Positions 43,264 to 55,986 of a stretch of 64,000 bases of DNA are shown piece by piece (within the stretch, counting starts at the first letter, position 1; each line of letters begins with the position of its first letter). Origin of the DNA: Scilla litardierei (Eukaryota; Streptophyta; Magnoliopsida; Asparagales; Asparagaceae); assembly GCA_030789695.1 (NCBI GenBank), contig CM061141.1, positions 199,753,600-199,817,599 on the forward strand. Reading direction: 5' to 3'. The position numbers and the translations under genes were made by a program. The notes beneath the pieces were generated by a model. The model was not told the origin of the DNA and did no database searches. It was given only the letters and a program-made list of their open reading frames with translations.

Positions 43264-46200
43264 GTTATAATTCTCAGTTTGTTTTCAGTTTATTTTTTGT
43301 TATTATCAGTTTATTTTCTCATGTTCTTCACCTCTCTTCTTGCATTCAATTAGGTTCTTCACCTATCTACTTGCATTCAATCAGGTTCTTCACTGATACT
43401 TGCATTATCTAAAGAAAAAATCCTGATTTTTCATGTTCTTTTGTTCTATTTGTGCTAAAGATGGCTGATTTCAGGTTAAGGGTTGTTGGAGTTACTTTGT
43501 TTGTGTTGTTGTGAGTTGGTTGATGGCCAGACATTTGCTTGCAAGGTTTAGACCTAACCTCTAAGTTTTTGATTTTTCTCTCATTTGAGTATCTTTTGCT
43601 CTCTGTTTTTTATTTGGGTATAATCCTCACTATTTTTTGATTGGGGATCTAGGATCTGAAATCGGTTTAAATCTTGAGGGCTTGCAGAAATCTCTTCCTC
43701 TAAGACTGGTGCTGTCAGGTAATTTAAATGAAAACCTCTATGTTGTCAAGAATTTTTTCAGCCCTGAAATCCATGTTTTGTTGTCTTTTTAGCTTTCATA
43801 GTTTTCTTTTTATTTTGGTGTTTGTTGTATCTCCTTTGGGTTTTTTTCCAGTTTATTGAGGTTCCCTCAACAACAAGGTTATGAACCTAACCTTTATGTG
43901 TCTTGAGTTTTTCTCATTTGGGTCTCTTTTGCTCTTTGTTTTTTTGATTTGGGTTTAATCCTCACTGATTTTTTATTTAGGTTCCAGGATATTTTTGTGT
44001 TGCAGATAGTTTATGTTGGATGATTTTTTTAACATGAACAAACTTGATGGTTTAAGTTGTATCCATGTGATGTTTCTAGGCAAAAAATGAGAACTGTTAA
44101 CTCAAAAGGGGATTTTTTTTCCTTATAATTTGCGTGCATTTTTTGAGTTAACAGTTAATCTATTGGTTCAACAGTTAATTTCTACAAGCGTGATTTATGT
44201 TAACTTAAACAAATGTGGATCTTTTGAGTTAACATGCATTAATTCTCAAAAGAGAACTTAAAAAATCCACAGTTGCTGAAATCAAGTTTTAATGTTGCCT
44301 GGAAACATCACTTGGGTTTATTTATTTTAGGTTCATGTTTTTAATATGAATTTGGGTTTAAATATGCACATTTTTCAGTTGTCAGGTTGTTTTCATGTTT
44401 GAATGGGGTTTGCAATTGGTTTGTTTCATGTTTCATTTGTTAGTTTGTTTCATGTTTCATATTTCATTTGTCAGGTTGGTCTGCTTGCAAAATTCTGTCC
44501 AGGTTGTTTCATAGTTCATTTGTACAATGTTGCTTCCAAAATCCTGTCCAGGTTGATTGCAAACTCATCTCCAGGCTGCAAAATCCTAACCAAAATCCCC
44601 AACATGTTCCTTTTTGTTGTGCGTTTTAAATGGCCAGACAAAGCAAAAGTTAAACTGCATACATATGACACAAAACAAATGACACGAAATTGTTAACCTA
44701 TTTTGCCTATGTATGATTTTGGATAATACAAACGATTGGTTAGCGTTAACAATTGAATGATAACATCCCAGCAAAATTGTATGATAACACAAAATTGTAT
44801 GATAATAGAAAACAAAGCAAAATGTTTTGTTTTGAGTTAACATCCCTTCAATTTCTATGAGTTAACACAAAACAGAATTATATGATATGCATAACACAGA
44901 ATTTCTTAATGACACAATTGTATGATTTTGCCTGTCCATTTAGAGTTAAAATTATTAACAATTGCATGTTGTTCATGTTTCATTTGTCAAGTTAACAATT
45001 ACATTGTGTCTAAATGGCCAGGTTAACAATTGTAGGGTGTCTAAATGGCTGATTTCCCCATGTTGTTCATGTTTCATTTGTGTGCATGGTGTTTTGGTTT
45101 TGATTTGGTAAAAAGTGTGCAGTGACATTTGTGTGCATGGTGTTTATTTTTTATTATATCTTGCAAACATCATTTGGGTTCATGTTCCGATATGCATTTG
45201 GGTTTATGTTTTAATCTTGCAACCATTGTATACCCCCAGGGTGTTCATGTTTCATTTGTGTGCAAACACCCATGCCCACGCCCTATGTTCATGTTTTTTG
45301 TTAAAAATATGTTGTGTCATTTGTGTGCCGAATGTTCATGTGTTATTATATCTTGAAAACCTCATTTGGGTTCATGTTCTCATCTGCATTTGGGTTCATG
45401 TTTTAATCTTGCAAACATTATATACCCTCAGGGTATTCATGTTTCAGTTGTGTGCAAACACCTAACCCACGCCCTGTGTTCATGTTTTAGGTATTAACAA
45501 GCATGGTGTGCAGGGTGTTCAAACTTTAGGTATCTTGCAAACATGTGTTCATGTGCTCTCACAAACCCCACCATTCTCTCTAAAAAAACCAGAATTGTAT
45601 GATAACACAAAATTGTATGATAACGCCAAACAAATGACACTTATCAATTCTACATGATTAAAATTCTGTTTATGTAGGATTTTGCATGGATGGTTTGTTA
45701 TGCATGGTGTCTAAATGGCTGATTTTCCTAGGGTGTACATGTTGTGTTTCTGTGCATGATGTTTTGTTTCATGCTTCAAGCTACCTGGTTGCCTCTTTGC
45801 AGTGTGCATTGTGTTTTAATTCTGTTTTGAACTGATTTTTGAAGATTTGACTAAAATTGGTGTGTTTTTGAGTTTGTTGCAGTTGATAGGGGAGAATGGA
45901 CTGACATGGATGCTAGCTATGTGTTCATGTGCACCATGTGTTTTTGTTCTTTTTGAAACATTCAAAACACTAAAACTTTGTTAATGGCAGTGTGAGCCAG
46001 TAGAAAAATTCTTAATGGCAGGGTTGAACTTCCAGTGTTTGGTATGTTTCTTTAATGGAGGGTTGATTTTTTTGTACACTCAACAAATTTTTGAGTATAC
46101 TCAACAAATTTGAAATGTTTGAGGATACATTTGTTTCAAAAAGAAATGATATCAACATTTGTAAATCCATGTGCAAAAGAGGTACATCTGTAAATTTATT

Positions 46201-47516
46201 AACTCATCAAAAAGGTACATCTGTAAATCCATGTGCAAAAGAAGGTGCAGATTTGTTCTTGCAACTTAAAAAAAGATACATATGTTATTTTCCCATATAT
46301 GTTTCACAGATTTTTGGTTCTTTCAAAAGAAACATTGTTATCAAATTTTTGGGTTTGGAGAAGTAATTGATCCCAAACATTCTTTTATAGTCGAAATTAA
46401 TCACCAACATTGCTAATGATTTCTCTGTGATTTCTTTGTGCCTACTGTTGTGTTCCTTCTACCATGGTCCATTAAGCAGAAATGAAATTTTCTTGAACGA
46501 TTCCTTTACAATTTATCATAGCTAGGACTCTTCCCTCTCTAAAATTCAAGTAACTTTACTCTTTGCTTCATCTGATTGGAGTTCTGGCAAATAGATGTTT
46601 CAAATAGATGTTTCAAATGTTTGGAGTGATGGTATCAAGTAACTTTAGCTAATTTACTGATGTGTGTATTTTAATTTTTTCTAGATTGATTGATTTTCTT
46701 CAACCAATGAAGAAAATTTTCTTCAAATTTGCTTCCATGCCTTCAACCAAATGATTGATTTTGGATTTTTCGGGAAACATATCAAATTGTAATTCATTTT
46801 AGGGAAACATATCAAAAAACTTCCTGCATGTTGCAAACAGATCAAATTTTTAAATCTCATGTAAATTGAACACAGTAAACAGATCAAATTTGGATTGATT
46901 GAATAATTCTAATGTTGCAATAAAAAAACTCCTAAATTTTTTAAAATAAATGTTGCAAATGTTTTGCAAATGTTTTGCAAATGTTGCAAACAAATCAAAT
47001 TTTTACTGTGTTCTAATTAGAGTAGAAAGGATTTCCAGATTACACCATTATATGCAAGTGGACATAAGGAGCTTTTAAAGGAAGCAAAGAAAATTAGGGG
47101 ATGTCCATTAATATAGAAATGTTTTCACTGATGTGATGATGTTGTACCATGAAAATTTGCTTTCTCATTGATCCGTAAACTACCAACGAGCTCCTACTTT
47201 ATGACATGCACAAGCATAATAAATGATCTTGCATCTTTCCTTTTTGATGTGGCAATTTCTTACATATCAACAATTTTTTTTTAAAATGAGAATCTGACAT
47301 CCCATTAGCCACATCGTGCATGCATGTGCTTATTTGTTTGATCAAAATCACATCAAATCAGTGGCAATCAGGTATGTATTTTACATTTTTGGTTATTTAT
47401 TGGGCTTACTGATGCTTTTAAATTTAATGTTCTTTTTGTTGTTATTTGTTCAATCAAATTCACATCAAAACAATGGTAGTCAAGTATGTATTTAACATTT
47501 TTTGGGTATTTTTCAG
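43264..47516. other. Helitron 1 interior, low-complexity AT-rich DNA
   Basis: Many scattered imperfect copies of CATGTTTCATTTGT, GGGTTCATGTT and ACAAAATTGTATGATAAC (44380-45760). Open frames such as 45115-45465 are translations of these repeats. 47340-47520 contains two copies of a short intron-end segment (CATCAAA..CAATGG, AGTATGTATTT, GGGCTTACTG), a local duplication around the next exon's acceptor. Confidence 0.6.
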
Positions 47517-47677
47517 TGGGCTTACTGTTGCATATAAACTGAAATCGAATAGGATGAGATTTTCTGTTTTCGAAGCTGAAGGAAGAGCTGGAGGGAAAAA
47601 TAAGAACCAAATCATCAGAGGGTCTCACATATGATGAAGTGGCATATACCACGGAGAGGATGGGGAAAACCTTGCAG
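47517..47677 (+). pseudogene. Captured exon of protoporphyrinogen oxidase (PPO/HemG-type)
   Basis: A TTTCAG acceptor is followed by GLTVAYKLKSNRMRFSVFEA and EGRAGGK, then, after a one-base shift in the A-rich run, SSEGLTYDE, ending at CAG/GTTTGT. The segment matches the N-terminal FAD-binding region of plant protoporphyrinogen oxidase (G-L-AAYKLKS .. VFEAEGRAGGK). That enzyme oxidises protoporphyrinogen IX in heme and chlorophyll synthesis. Only one exon is present; it is a captured, decayed fragment. Confidence 0.65.
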
Positions 47678-47773
47678 GTTTGTTTTGGGTTTAACCTCTT
47701 TCAAAATGCCTATGTGTATGTTTCATTTGAATTTGCATGTGTAAACGGAGCATATTGATTTATTTATAACGGG

Positions 47774-47965
47774 GTGATATTTGGAGGGATTGACGAGGAT
47801 TTGTGGAGTTCGAGTCTTGATGTGGAGATGGAGGACTGTGCCAATGCAGATCATTTCAAGTGGCTGTTAGCAGTACAATCACCAAATTGGTGTGTTATTC
47901 ATAAACATGAACGAGTGGAAATGGTGGATGCATTGGATTTGAAGGAGAATTGTGAAGATTGTTAG
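47774..47965 (+). other. Orphan open segment in Helitron 1
   Basis: A 63-codon frame (contains DVEMEDCANADHFKWLLAVQ and NWCVIHKHERVEMVDALDL) with protein-like composition, ending in TAG. The start reported in frame is ATA-flanked and not convincing. No family recognised; it may be another captured exon. Confidence 0.3.
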
Positions 47966-50538
47966 TTCAGCATATTTCCAAATGGTGATGCTCAGGCCCT
48001 CAGGTATATTATATGATGTTCTAAAATATTATCTTTATTGAGCATATCAAGGTCATTGGTTTGTGATAAAATATATGTGCTCTTCTTCGAATTAGTTGAA
48101 TGGATTAAGCTATGAATGCATAATTAGTGGGGTTTTTTTTGGTCAATATCGGGTTATGGGTATTCAGCTCTTTTGTCAAGACTTCAATTGGGAACATAAT
48201 GCAAGAAATTCCAAAATATATTGTAATATGTATGATTTGTGTTATCATATGAATAGTAATCCAAACTATTTGCTTAGAATTTTCATTCAATTTGTTTGAA
48301 TGGTACTTATAATTATCATTTACTGAATTTACTGAATGTTGCCTGTTTGCAGTTATCATTTTTCTTCTCATGCTTTTTTTAGCTTCTACTGGCTATACAT
48401 TTCTTCATTATAGATCCATCATCGGGAAGCATGGTCCATATCTTAAATTTTACCCGATTGTTGCTTAACTCATAATTTGTGGTTCTTTTTTTAAATTCTG
48501 TTGTTTTGTTATTGGGGACAGTATTCGAATGTGAAGTTCATTGCTTACAAAGCCAGTATATTAATTTTATTTGGCTAACTGTATCAAATATTTATGAGGC
48601 TACTATATTAAAGTGATATAATGCTTATTTTATATTTATCAGTTATTGACAACTGCTGTTATGGAGAATCAGATTCTGTTCATTATCCAATATTTCTTCT
48701 AAACATGTAATGACAACAGCATCATCAACTTGATGGGCTTTACATGGAAGTGTTCATGTTTCATGAGTATTATTACATATAAGCAAATGCATAAATGCAC
48801 AAATCACACACAGTGATGTGTTTGGGGCAATGCTTTGTAGTTTTCATGGACTTTTGTTATTGCCATGTTCAATTTAGGTAGCATTCTATGTACATGCTTC
48901 CAGCCTGAAGCTTAACCTATGCAACAAGTAGTATCGGTCCAAATTTCCATAGACGGGAATATGGATTGCATTCACTTGAAAGCTTTACCAATTACATTGT
49001 AACAATGTAGGGATACCGATGAAACTTCTTCCTGAAAGTTTGTACTGATAATACAACTTTTATCTTTCAGATTCTTTCATATATAGATAAACTTAACCTC
49101 TATGGTATTAACAAGAGAAACATATGCAAAGACATAGATGCAATGTGTTGCCACTGAAGTGCCCAATGACCTTACAACTTCTACCACATCACCAGATGTC
49201 TCCTATACAAAAACTCTGAGTTTGCAAACTTCTAACAAGAGAAGAACTGATTTAATTCTTCGAGGAGTTTTTAAGAGAGCGAACTGTCATTACAAGCTGC
49301 CGCCTTTCACCCTCTACTTCTGCAAATTTGAGGCTTATCTGTGTATCTCTCTTTCATTTCCTTCAGCTCGGCTTCCATTGCTTCATTTTTGTCTCCGATT
49401 ACTGTCATTTTGCTTAACATTTCTGATACGTTGTCTTGCTTGCTTTAAGTTGATATTATGCCTTCCTTGGTCTGCTCCAAATTGGTTCCTATGGTGCTGC
49501 TGGGATTGCAAGAAGATAAACAAATTTTTTTCCTAATTCAGTATATGTTTATTTCTTCTAAAAAAGTAATCGATAAGCAATTTTCTAATTCTTCCTTCAA
49601 CCATGTAGAAAAGATTGCTAGGGAATAACTATCATATTAACACATTACTAATGATTAACTCCTTGCTAGGGCCATTTAAATTATGTGTGCCTGCTTTCTC
49701 TCCAATTGCGGGTTGTAACAACATCTTTCCCTCTGCACTTCCCTGTTAAATTCCAACCTGAAATCTTCGCTTCCTGCATATTATATGAGATTTTATGGCA
49801 TGTATCCCAGTATTATAGCATGAATATAGCATGAACGTCTTTTCTTCTGTGCCTCTTAGAAGCCTGCAAAATGCTCTAAGTTTGATATGTTCTGCATATA
49901 AACAATTTGGAGGCTATTCCTTTAGTCAGTAGGCTCTCATTTATTTATGTAATCATAAGCATGCTGCCATTTTTAGCGTTTGATGTTGTTTTCTTATATG
50001 ATTAATCCTGCCAGATTTATAGCTTATGTCTTTATTGACAATCAGTTCTGACTGCTCTTCGTGCAACTCTGTGATGCAGGGGTTAGTGGCCTTACCGCTT
50101 ATAGTTGATTCCACGAAGTTTGCAAACCGAAGAAAGGCAAAATGGTATCTTAGGGTTCATGCATGTAAATATCATAGAAGGATTAAGTTGAATTGAAGGG
50201 TTGGATGGAATTTAATCGAATGGACTTATCACATATGGATGTATAATATATATAGAAGAGTGTATGTCTCTAGGATGAGCATTGTGTGAAGACCAAATTT
50301 GATGTTTTTTGAACATATTCACCCACCCATATATGTGAAGAAATATTGAATGTTGTGTGGCCTTTTATTATAAAAAGGCTAAGTCGTTATAATAACGTTT
50401 AGTATTTTATTAGAAGACCTATCAATTTAAGTTTGTTCAACTATGTATCGAAATTCTAGCTCAATCATACTTCACAACTACACTTGCATTTTTTACTTTT
50501 CTTTATATGCTAAACTGGATTCTTTTCCCTTTTATCAG
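47966..50538. other. Helitron 1 interior, no gene seen
   Basis: AT-rich with ordinary composition. 49138-49536 is an open frame whose second half is a Leu/Cys/Phe-rich run and looks fortuitous. Around 50080 a CAG acceptor is followed by a sequence that reads GVSGLTAY, like the start of the PPO exon, but the similarity is too short to call. Confidence 0.5.
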
Positions 50539-50688
50539 AAAGAATTGGAGTCCAATATAGAACTTGCAAGACATGCTGCCACTCTTGGAGAGGTGGAGGC
50601 TGAGCGTCAGTGAGCCAATCTTCTAGAAAATCAAGTTCAAGAGCTGAAGCAGCAGTTGCAACTAACAGAAAAACAGAACAAGGAGAAG
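50539..50688 (+). pseudogene. Captured coiled-coil exon
   Basis: Exactly 50 codons between a TATCAG acceptor and a GTTAGG donor, with one in-frame TGA. It reads KELESNIELARHAATLGEVE, then AERQ, stop, ANLLENQVQELKQQLQLTEK. This is a heptad-type coiled coil as in long Golgi or cytoskeletal coiled-coil proteins. The exact family is not recognised; it may belong to the same source gene as the NT-C2 fragment at 51192. Confidence 0.55.
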
Positions 50689-51191
50689 GTTAGGACATTA
50701 CACACTCATTATGCTGAAGGTGATATTTTTGTATGTGTAATCTTATCAAATAAAGATATGTTTTGTTATGTTGAAGGAGATTATTATTTGTTTATTTTTA
50801 TACAGAGGTTACTTCATCAGTTGCATGAAGGTAAAGAGGTTGCATTCCAAGGTACATCTCGAAACAGTAACTAGACATGCTCCCAATACTATTTGATTGC
50901 CATTATATCTCAAAACAACAAATAATGGATGCAGGATCATTATTAGCTCTTGGTATGAGAAGAGCTCTGTGGATCAGATTTGTCCATTATAAAGCAATAA
51001 GTGTCAAAAATAAGCAATTCTGTCATATGCTAGCTTAATCTGTTGTGCATACCTCTTATTCCACATGCAAAACTAAAGAAAAATATGCATGTCACTTCAG
51101 CATGCTGATTTTTTTTAAATTTTTGTCACATGATGAAAGTAATCTGGAAGTTGGACACTCTGTTTGAGCAACCTGGAACCTGCAACCAATT

Positions 51192-51290
51192 GGGGAGGGT
51201 ACAATCAATTTCTCAGAGTATGTTGAGGTTCCTAACCCCTCCACTATTTCTCTCCCACTGAAAGCATCTGCTTCTGGACCGATGTTGCAT
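51192..51290 (+). pseudogene. Captured exon of an NT-C2 domain protein
   Basis: Encodes GEGTINFSEYVEVPNPSTIS followed by LPLKASASGPMLHV and a GTGAGC donor at 51291. The pattern G-E-x-x-I-N-F-x-E-Y ... SLPLK ... LHV is that of the plant NT-type C2 domain (PF10358) in large coiled-coil proteins. Upstream sequence in the same exon is degraded. Confidence 0.6.
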
Positions 51291-52217
51291 GTGAGCAATC
51301 TAACATTTTGAATTGTTAATATGGTTTGTTTCTATGTATTTGCTAATTATGTAATCTCCTTAAAATCACAAGTTTCATGCTGGAACTACATTTTCCTACA
51401 TATGTAGTTGATCAACTACTGCATTTTCAGCCAGACATTTATTTCCATCCAAAGTGTTAAAAACAAATGAAGTTCAGATACCTCACGTGAATTGAGACTA
51501 TTTGGCAAATGGAATTTTTTCACTTCCTGGTTTTTATTTATAGTTAAAACGAGTTGTCAAACTGTAACCTGGAAGCCAAATATGCATGTCAAATATGCAT
51601 GTTGAATTTGTCTGAACCTCGATGCCAAATATGCATGTCACTTGAGCATGTCTGAATGTGAATGTGCATGTCTGTTGCTCAAACCTTTCTTGAGGAACAT
51701 GGAAATTATATTTCATCCATGGATGCCGTAGGTGTAACATGCTAGATCCATTGCATATATTCACTGCATACTTGCCATTTCAACGCTTATCTAATTTTTT
51801 TGATTCAGATACTTGCCATTGAATATTGTAACAGATTTTTTTGATTCAGATACTCAGGTATCACTGAAGGGGTAACATGCATGCTGCAACCTGGATGCTG
51901 GACAACCCTGGTGGGAAATTTCTGTGTAACATGGAAGCTACACATGCCAATTTTGAACTGAGACTGCGTATTTTTGAACAAAAGGGGCTAGATACGGTGT
52001 ATTTTTGAACTGAGACTGAGAAGGTGTATTTTTTGAGAATGAAGCTAGCAATTTTTTGAGAATGATGTTGTAGGTGAATGAAGCTAGCAATTTTTTGAAA
52101 TTGTGACATTGTGTATGAAATTGTGACATTGTGACATTTTTGGTACATGACATTGTGACATTTTTGTTATATTGCATTGTGAAATGTATATGAATTATGT
52201 GAGCATCTTTTTGCATG
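51291..52217. other. Helitron 1 interior, no gene seen
   Basis: AT-rich, with short duplicated phrases such as CAAATATGCATGT (51577-51640) and GAAATTGTGACATTGTG (52098-52165). Confidence 0.55.
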
Positions 52218-53100
52218 GTTTCTTTTCTTTCTATTTTTGCATTGTTAAAAGAATTTGCATTGTTACATCTGCATAAATGGCACAAATGCATGCTTTATAT
52301 CATGTAGGGTGCATCCTCATCCATGTGTGTTGAGCTTTCTGTGAGTTCATTTTTATGTTGTTTTTGTGATCTATTTTTAATGTAAATATGATCCATGAGC
52401 TGGGTTTTGGAAAAGCTATAGAGTAAATACTGGATTTTCTGGGTTCTAAGCAAAATGATTCTGTTAACAAAGGGAAAGAAAAGTTTCTGAGAGAAGGTCT
52501 GACTTAAAATTTTGAATGGTTTCTTTTCTTTCTCTTTTTGCATTGTAACAAGAATTTGCATTGTAACATCTGCATAAATGGCACAAATGCATGCTTTATA
52601 TCATGTAGGGTGCATCCTCATCCATGTTTGTTGAGCTTTTTGTGAGTTCATTTTTATGTTGTTTTTGTGATCTATTTTTAATGTAAATATGATCCATGAG
52701 CTGGGTTTTGGAAAAGCTATAGAATAAATACTGGATTTTCTGGGTTCTAAGCAAAATGATTCTGTTAACAAAGGGAAAGAAAAGTTTTTGAGAGAAGGTC
52801 TGACTTAAAATTTTGAATGGTTTCTTTTCTTTCTCTTTTTGCATTGTAGCAGGATTTTGCATTGTAACATCTGCATAAATGGTACAAATGCATTCTTTAT
52901 ATCATATAGGGTGCATCCTCATCCATGTTTGTTGAACTTTCTGTGAGATCATCTGTTTATGTTGTTTTTGTGATCTATTTTTATTGTAAACAGGATCCTT
53001 GAGCAGGGTTTTGGAAAAGTTATAAAGGAAATACTTGATTTTCTTGTTTCTAGGCAAAATGGTTCTATTAACAAAGAGAAAGAAAAGTTGTGTTATTATT
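52218..53100. repeat. 301-bp tandem repeat, about three units
   Basis: Units start at TGGTTTCTTTTCTTTCT near 52217, 52518 and 52819. The first two are nearly identical; the third diverges after about 200 bp. The minus-strand frames at 52295-52561 and 52596-52862 are translations of this repeat. Confidence 0.9.
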
Positions 53101-53506
53101 GTCGTTTCTTTTAAAAAGAAAGGACAAGAACTATGTTCACTGAACTTCAGAAGTTCTACTTCAGAAGTTCTACATTGAAATTAAAGTTTGGCCGTTAGGC
53201 TGAGATTGGAGGCTTCTATGATATGTGTACTTTTGTAGAATTTTGTTAGTCTCAATGATATGATTGTCTTGGATGAACAGTCCTTTATTTTGTGATATTA
53301 CCTTGATTTCTTTCTTTAACTTCTTTTTCTATTTTTTAGATGTTGTTTAAACCTTTTCCAAATTGGAGGTTCTGGTAGTCGTAGCTTGGTGCGGCCTCTA
53401 AGACGCTTGAACTATGGTTATGTTTGCGTTGAAGTTTTATTTGATATGAATGTGAGTGTTGGGTACTAGATATGGGAAACTTCAATTGCTTGAACTATGG
53501 CGCCTA

Positions 53507-53939
53507 CTAAATGTTTTTACACTAATTTGTTGTTCCGCGCCGAATTTGTTGTTTCATGTTGAATGCGTCCATGTCGCTAAATATTTTTACGCAAATTTGT
53601 TGTTCCGCGCAATTTTGACGGTCGAAATAATTTTTTGGGGAACAAAGATTTTGTGGGGGAAAATCTTAATTGAAGGCGCCCGCACCGAAGGCGCCCCCGC
53701 CGATTTTTAAACTAATTTGTTGTTCCGCGCCGAAGGCGCCCGCTAAATGTTTTTACACTAATTTGTTGTTCTGCGAAGAATTTGTTGTTTCATGCCGAAT
53801 GCATCCATGTCGTTAAATATTTTTACGCAAATTTGTTGTTCCACGTAATTTTGATCGGGGAAATAACTGTTTGGGGAACAAAGATTTTGTGGGGGAAAAT
53901 CTTAATTGAACCTTGCCCGCGGGCACGGGTTATGACTAG
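53507..53939 (+). repeat. Duplicated Helitron 1 3' terminal segment and terminal hairpin
   Basis: The segment starting CTAAATGTTTTTACACTAAT occurs at 53507 and 53743, 236 bp apart. Each copy leads to TTTGGGGAACAAAGATTTTG and AAAATCTTAATTGAA. Only the second copy ends in the hairpin and CTAG. Confidence 0.8.
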
Positions 53940-53961
53940 TATATATATATGTATGTATATA
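53940..53961. repeat. TA-rich tract between Helitron 1 and LINE B
   Basis: TATATATATATGTATGTATATA-type tract; matches a TA tract at the other end of LINE B (59709-59722). Confidence 0.85.
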
Positions 53962-53965
53962 TGAG

Positions 53966-55986
53966 ATGAGCGGAAATTCGGGAGCTGGCGATCGGGGTGA
54001 TCTTGTCGATCCGGGGGGGTTCACCGGTGACGGAGTCCTTCTTGGCGGCGGGGATCCTTTAGTAATTGGGCGTGGCTCAGGGTTTACTGGAGTACGGGAT
54101 CCTGGTCCTCTCGGCGTCGGGCGTCTGCCAGGTTCGGCAGGTGGCGGGGTTAAGGATGGGCTGCCCCCTATGATTGGAAGGCTCGGTCCTTTGGGATCGG
54201 ATCTTTGGCGGAATATCAATGGGACTGGCTCTCTTGATCCTGCGAATGACAACTTGGCTGGTTGGCAGTTGGTCTCCAGGCGGAAGAAGGATGCTAGATC
54301 TGGAGGGGGTGGCGTCGGGAATAGGTTTGTGGGAGGCAAAGGCTATTCTGCGAAAGGTAATCTGAGCTTGAAGAATCGTCCTCTTCGTTGCAGAGGTAAT
54401 CCCCATGCCTCAGTTAATCACTCTGAGAATATCGATGGTTCACGCCATGTGCCTGTTAGATTGCCTGTGAGACCCAAATCTAATATCAACATTGATACCA
54501 CGTTGGCTAAGCAATCATGGTCTGATATCTACGCCAATAGGCGTATGTATGACTCTAACATGACAATGACGTTTGTTCCTCCCATTCTGAAAGAGGATGG
54601 ATCGGAAACTGGATGGGTGGCAACAACTTTGATGTTGAAAGGGGCTGAACAATGGAAGAATACTATTGTGGGGTATGTATTGGGGGATGTCCCCTACTAT
54701 GGACAGATTCGGGCGTGGGTGGATAGATTGTGGAACATCAAACGAGGGATTCATATTTATAGTCGGGAAAATGGTTTCTTTTACTTCAAATTTGAGGATG
54801 GGGGAGAATGTCAAAGAATCCTTCACGGGGGGCCGTGGATGTTTGATGGGCATCTGGTTGTTCTTCAGTAATGTTCCCCTTCCCTCAAACATGAAAGGGA
54901 TATCCTATCTTTGGTCCCTGTTTGGGTGCAACTTCATGGTGTACCTCTTGGAATGTGGACGCTTGAAATTTTAAATGTTATTGCTTCATTATTAGGAAAC
55001 CCTATATGCTTGGATAGGCTTACCGCCAAGAAAGAGCGCATCTCTTTTTCCCGTTGCCTTGTCGATGTGAGCGCTAAGAAACATATCCCGCAACAAGTGA
55101 TTGTTGAGCCTGAAGGGGGTGCGCACATTACCATTGGAGTTCATGTAGAAGGACAACCCCCAGATGCAGTAATTGTATTTGCTTCGGGCATACAGATAAG
55201 CAATGTCCTGATATGTTGAAGCCCCCTTCAATCCAAAATAACTCAGGTGGTGACTCTGTAGCTAACGTCAAGGGGAAGGGGATTGCCAGTAGTTTAGTGG
55301 GTGATGAGGCTGAAATCCCGATGCTGGAGAAGGGGTCCTGTTCACACATAGTCACGGCCATTGCGGATCAACGGGAGGAACCAATTAATCTTCCGGCTTC
55401 TGAGGAGATGGTTGATCCTTTATCAGGTATCATTCAACAGGGTCTGGCCCAATCTTCTACTACTTCTAACTTTGAGGGACTGATTGTTCCTATGGGAGTA
55501 GCTAATACCGAGGGAATGACTTCTCAATTGGGAAACACAAATGTGCTTGCGGTTCAGCATAATTTGGTGCCAGGTCTTTTTGCGGCTAATGCATTATTGT
55601 CTCCTGGAGGTTCACCTAAAGCCCCTTTACTAGAGCCTCACTGCCCTGCGGCTAATGAAGCGAGCCCTGCTCCTGAACCGGCTGTTGTGTGTCAGCCTGC
55701 TCCTGAACCGGCGGTTGTGTGTCAGCCTGAGCCTCTCCCTCGCATGACTGAGAGTAACTCTACTTGTAACTTTGCTGAATGTCCTTCCCAAGGCCCTGAG
55801 AACATGACCCTACCTGATATTTTAACTGCTGTGAATCCGGAATGGGAGGAGGAGTTAGCAGTTGGTGTTAGCAAGGACCCGGTAACACAAAAGACAACGA
55901 ACCAGCAGGCATCTGTAGGAGGCTCCAGGAGAAGCAGGCGTATTCGCAATGGGGCTACGGGGAAGCCAGACCAAACTGTTAATTAA
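53966..55986 (+). pseudogene. LINE B ORF1 (DUF4283 and zinc knuckle), one stop and one frameshift
   Basis: Opens at ATG 53966. A Gly-rich N-terminus leads to the DUF4283-type RNA-binding region (SWSDIYANRRMYD, YVLGDVPYYGQIRAWVDRLW, FEDGGECQRILHGGPWMFDG). TAA at 54869-54871 interrupts it. The same frame resumes (VPVWVQLHGVPLGMW) until a one-base loss in the C run near 55158-55160, so the CCHC knuckle is read only in the next frame (CSNCICFGHTDKQC around 55164-55205). That frame continues as a Pro/Ala-rich tail, with a 13-residue duplication (APEPAVVCQP), to TAA at 55984-55986. The stop overlaps the ORF2 ATG by one base. Confidence 0.88.

Larger units (their letters stand above)
40734..53939 (+). 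mobile_element. Helitron 1: 13.2 kb, non-autonomous, with captured gene pieces
   Basis: Left end TCTATATTATAAAACAGGG follows an A. Right end has a 12-bp palindrome TGCCCGCGGGCA (53914-53925), then 10 nt, then CTAG (53936-53939) and a T. This is the Helitron signature: 5' TC, 3' hairpin plus CTRR, insertion between A and T, no duplication. The left-end sequence is repeated many times in the minus-strand Helitron at 59723-60836. No RepHel protein is encoded. Captured exons: 41125-41525, 43104-43263, 47517-47677, 50539-50688 and 51192-51290. The long distance between the ends means a composite of two Helitrons cannot be excluded. Confidence 0.72.

Noticed and set aside
45115..45465. 116-codon open frame in Helitron 1
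   Set aside because: Built from diverged GTTCATGTTTCATTTGTGTGC-like repeats; the same words are open in other frames.
50080..50110. GVSGLTAY reading after a CAG acceptor, similar to the PPO exon
   Set aside because: Only eight residues match before the reading stops; chance similarity cannot be excluded.
52295..52862. Two near-identical 88-codon minus-strand frames
   Set aside because: They are the same segment of a 301-bp tandem repeat; no start context or domain.
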